From NCBI GenBank assembly GCA_012064415.1, contig SSNU01000075.1:576844-640843 (forward strand): a stretch of 64,000 nucleotides of DNA, given 5' to 3'. Origin of the DNA: Gyrodactylus bullatarudis. Its lineage: Eukaryota > Platyhelminthes > Monogenea > Gyrodactylidea > Gyrodactylidae. The notes beneath the pieces are model-generated. The model saw only the letters and a list, made by a program, of their open reading frames with translations. It was not told the origin of the DNA and did no database searches. Within the stretch, counting starts at the first letter, position 1. Every line of letters begins with the position of its first letter. Made by a program: the position numbers and the translations under genes. Of the stretch, positions 61,361 to 64,000 are shown in pieces.

Positions 61361-61681
61361 ACCATGTCTGGCTGAGTCAACTCTTTAAATGATTCTTGTA
61401 TCATATAAACAAAATTTCGGAAATTTTCAAATTTTGAACGTTTTTTATTTTAATTTTTGTTAATTATATTCGATTTTATTAACTTTATGCAGTTATGAAT
61501 AGTTTAAATATTTTATTTAAATAGTTTTTCATATCTTGCATTTTGAATGTAAAAGATTAAGACATTTTTAATGAAAATATAAATCAAGAGAATATTAAGA
61601 ACGTTCAAAATTTAAAAATTTCCGAAATTTTGTTAATATGATCCAAGAATCATTTAAAGAGTTGACTCAGCCAGACATGGT
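61361..61681. repeat. inverted repeat with 82-bp arms
   Basis: 61361-61442 and 61600-61681 are near-identical reverse complements (for example CATGTCTGGCTGAGTCAAC, TTTAAATGATTCTTG, AAAATTTCGGAAATTTT). The AT-rich spacer is about 157 bp. No ORF. MITE or foldback type. Confidence 0.65.
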
Positions 61682-62999
61682 AAAATTTTACGCAGATTCT
61701 GAATCTGCTTTCAAAAATTTCATAAGTTGCTCAGTTTTTGCGCAATTCGCGAAAAACCGAAATAGCACAATTTTCATAATCATGACTTGAATAAATCAAT
61801 TTTTCGACTTGTTCCTTAGACATTTCAGAGTAAAATTTGATAACATTTGAAAGAGCGTAAAATTTTCTATATGATGCTCATAAGTTCAAACATGCTTTTG
61901 GAATGGATCATCCTCAAAGTTGTTCGTAAAGTTGAAAAAAGATGAAAAATTAGCGAAAAATGCCATGCACTTTTTTGTTTTTACCCTTCAACAGGCTATC
62001 TTATTTTGATAAAATCTCAAATTATAATACAAAAGAAAAAATATTGATTTTTAACCTATATCCTCGCTCATTCTTAATAAACATGGTTTAATCTCAATAA
62101 CGTAGTCTTATGTCTAAACATAAAAACGCAGTACATCGGTCATTATTTCTTCTATAACACGAATCAGTTTATCATCAACCAAAAGCACTGAGAGCCTAAA
62201 CATTGGTTCGATAAAAGGTATGACATTAATTACAATGAGTTGAGTTTGGTAAAATATTAGTGACTTCCATCGTTGTCAAGCCTTAGCTCTCTTTAGTACA
62301 GAGTCTGTACTTGACCAATTTAACACAGTTTTTACTCAACTTTAAGTATATTCGATTATACTTTTGAAAAGCCTAGAGGAAAAACGTAGCATTGAATTTT
62401 GATCTTTTGACTTGTAATTTTTGTTCATTTCAAAGTGAAAAAGTGAATATTCGATGATCTAATTCAAATGATTTTCAAGCACAAACTGATCATGATTCGA
62501 ATTAGGATTCTTGATTTTTTTTCTAATCGTGATGGTAAAAATGCAATTTCCTCCTATCGTTCCCTTCGAGATCAACAATAATTTTAACAAAAAGTTTAAA
62601 CGATGGAAACTCATCTTCACGTCAACTAGCCTTATATTCTTGGTAAAAAAGTGTAAAGTTACTTTTTTATTGATTCAGTGAAACTTGATATTTCTTTAGT
62701 ATTTTGTAACTATCCATCTTTTTTCTTTAGAGAATCATTAAAATTTGATCACAAACTCTTTAGATGTTCTCCTCTTGATTTGATGAATGTAAATTAAAAA
62801 TTAATTTTGGAAGAGCATGTTCACTCTTAAGTAAGCATTAATCTCTTGATACATTTTTGATTCAAAATTTTCTTAATTAGATCGATGAAAAAATTTTTCC
62901 ATCTTGTGAACTGAAAACTTGTCTTATTCGAAAAGTCATTGCTCTCTTTAATTAGTGTTTCTAGGCATTCAGCCTACTAGCGTGTGGTCACAGGCTACT

Positions 63000-63195
63000 A
63001 AAGCTAATTGATATGAAGTTGGGAGTTTATGATTTTCACGAAAACCTCGATATTTTTATCATGAATTCGAATTTCTCAGAAATTTTTTCGCAATCCTACT
63101 CATGTTGCCCACTTTCACCAGTTGAAGAAATAAATTCTGAAAAAAAAATTTTCTGAAAAATATGACCATTTTTCAAATTTAAATTTGGCGTTCTA
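63000..63195 (-). repeat. dispersed repeat, inverted copy of 52.5 kb repeat
   Basis: The reverse complement matches 52530-52690, with small gaps, through the GGCGCCAAAT-like, AGTGGGCAACATGAGTAGGA and CCAACTTCATATCAA blocks. Non-coding. Confidence 0.6.
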
Positions 63196-63460
63196 AAGAT
63201 AAAAAGAAAATAATTAGTTAAAACATTGATATGATACAAGAGACTGGCATATATGAAATTTAAAAAATAAAATTGATTAGTTAAAAATTATCAGAAGCCG
63301 ACGATGAACTGAGGATCAAGAATTTGAGGACCTCAAATAGACAGAAAAATAATTTGAACGAAAAAATACAAAAATAGTCGAACTTCATCAAGAATATCAT
63401 TGTTGGTTTTGAGCCCTTCCATTGGTTGATATTGCATTGTAATAATATTTAAATGTTAAC

Positions 63461-63517
63461 CAGGGTAGAGTCTGAAGAGACCCGGCGAAATATAACGTTT
63501 ATCACTAAAATATACGC
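63461..63517 (+). ncRNA. hammerhead-like motif, copy C4
   Basis: CTGAAGA (63472-63478, one change from consensus), then GACCCGGC (63479-63486), GAAA (63487-63490), helix III AUA(U)AA/UUUAU, and a cleavable C at 63503 before ACTAAAA. The loop ACCC (63480-63483) is complementary to GGGT at 63463-63466, a different sequence from the other copies. Helix I is only AGT/ACT here. The U-to-A change at the core makes it probably inactive. Confidence 0.4.
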
Positions 63518-64000
63518 ACGTTTTCTCAAACCTTCCTTATGAGTTTAGAAACCAAAAAGAAAAATAATTCTTTATATTCAAGAATAACATAAAATGAATT
63601 TTGATTATTTAGATAATTTATGTATTAAGAGTTCAGGACTGATTTTAGAAGACCTCAAATAGCCAGAAAAATATTTCTCAAAATTCAAGATCAATCAATT
63701 TCTGATTAATTAGGATTGATTTCAAAATTCAATTACTCACTAGAGATGTAACGAATTTAAACCTTTTTCCGTAAAATTTCCACATATAATTTTAATAACA
63801 ATGATGTGTGGAACTAAAATAACCGAAAATTCGTTTGCAATCCCATGCATAGTCGTGCATTGCCTATTTTCCCTAAATTCTCTTGAAGGCATATTGGTAT
63901 AACAAAATTCAACAGAAATCATCCTAACACTATTGTATTACTGTTTTCATTGAAAAAAAACCTTGAAGCTTAAGAGTTATTCAAAATATTAATGAAAACG

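Larger units (their letters stand above)
56294..64000. other. gene-poor right end of window
   Basis: No gene could be supported in 7.7 kb. Items found: a seven-unit ATC microsatellite near 56987-57003, a 63-bp TTAA-flanked mini-element (58259-58321), ribozyme-like repeats (60314-60380, 63461-63517), an 82-bp inverted repeat (61361-61681) and a dispersed repeat (63000-63195). Confidence 0.45.

Noticed and set aside
1..64000. tRNA genes, rRNA genes, CRISPR arrays, bacterial operons
   Set aside because: No B-box-like tRNA pattern, rRNA core or regularly spaced direct repeats were seen. Introns and gene content are eukaryotic.

Overview
This is a eukaryotic, animal nuclear window. It is AT-rich (about 28-30% GC by eye) with spliced genes. 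Clear metazoan markers are beta-spectrin, the largest TFIIIC subunit (GTF3C1), ribosomal protein eL15 and a rhodopsin-like GPCR. Many introns are extremely short: 29 to 42 nt is common and 29 nt recurs at least four times. The lineage cannot be fixed from sequence alone. Such mini-introns are known from some compact or parasitic animal genomes, and no closer placement is claimed.

Layout. 1-10.7 kb: four tandem paralogous genes on + for small four-helix membrane proteins (145-167 aa). Each has three exons and two phase-0 mini-introns. Among them lie a decayed Penelope-like retroelement (GIY-YIG type, minus strand, 4.97-6.24 kb) and several ribozyme-bearing repeats. 8.5-13.4 kb: a doubtful minus-strand gene, transposon debris (piggyBac-like) and a small secreted-protein gene on minus. 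13.96-31.2 kb: eL15 (minus) sits head-to-head with GTF3C1 (plus). GTF3C1 has about 29 exons over 16.5 kb, rebuilt here exon by exon; its 2-kb intron holds a large foldback element. 31.4-32.8 kb: a BTB-BACK protein with a jacalin-like C-terminus, convergent with GTF3C1. 32.8-41.5 kb: a gene-poor stretch. 41.56-49.27 kb: beta-spectrin (minus, seven exons, about 2,336 aa). 49.84-50.95 kb: a single-exon GPCR (minus). 51-64 kb: gene-poor, with remnants of a second Penelope-like element and a non-LTR retrotransposon, inverted repeats and dispersed repeats.

The most interesting signal is a family of hammerhead-ribozyme-like motifs in dispersed repeats (about 0.06, 4.15, 4.56, 29.04, 29.68, 60.35 and 63.49 kb). 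Most copies keep CTGATGA, GAAA, a short helix III with the A-U closing pair and a cleavable NUH site. Helix I is complementary and its sequence covaries between copies. Helix II is unusual. It is reduced to exactly eight nucleotides (G-N6-Y), and the six-nucleotide loop is complementary to a segment just 5' of helix I, again with different but matched sequences. This suggests a hammerhead variant in which a pseudoknot stands in for helix II.

The host genes are unrelated housekeeping and membrane functions: Pol III transcription, ribosome, spectrin cytoskeleton and signalling. The tetraspan cluster is the only lineage-specific tandem expansion seen.
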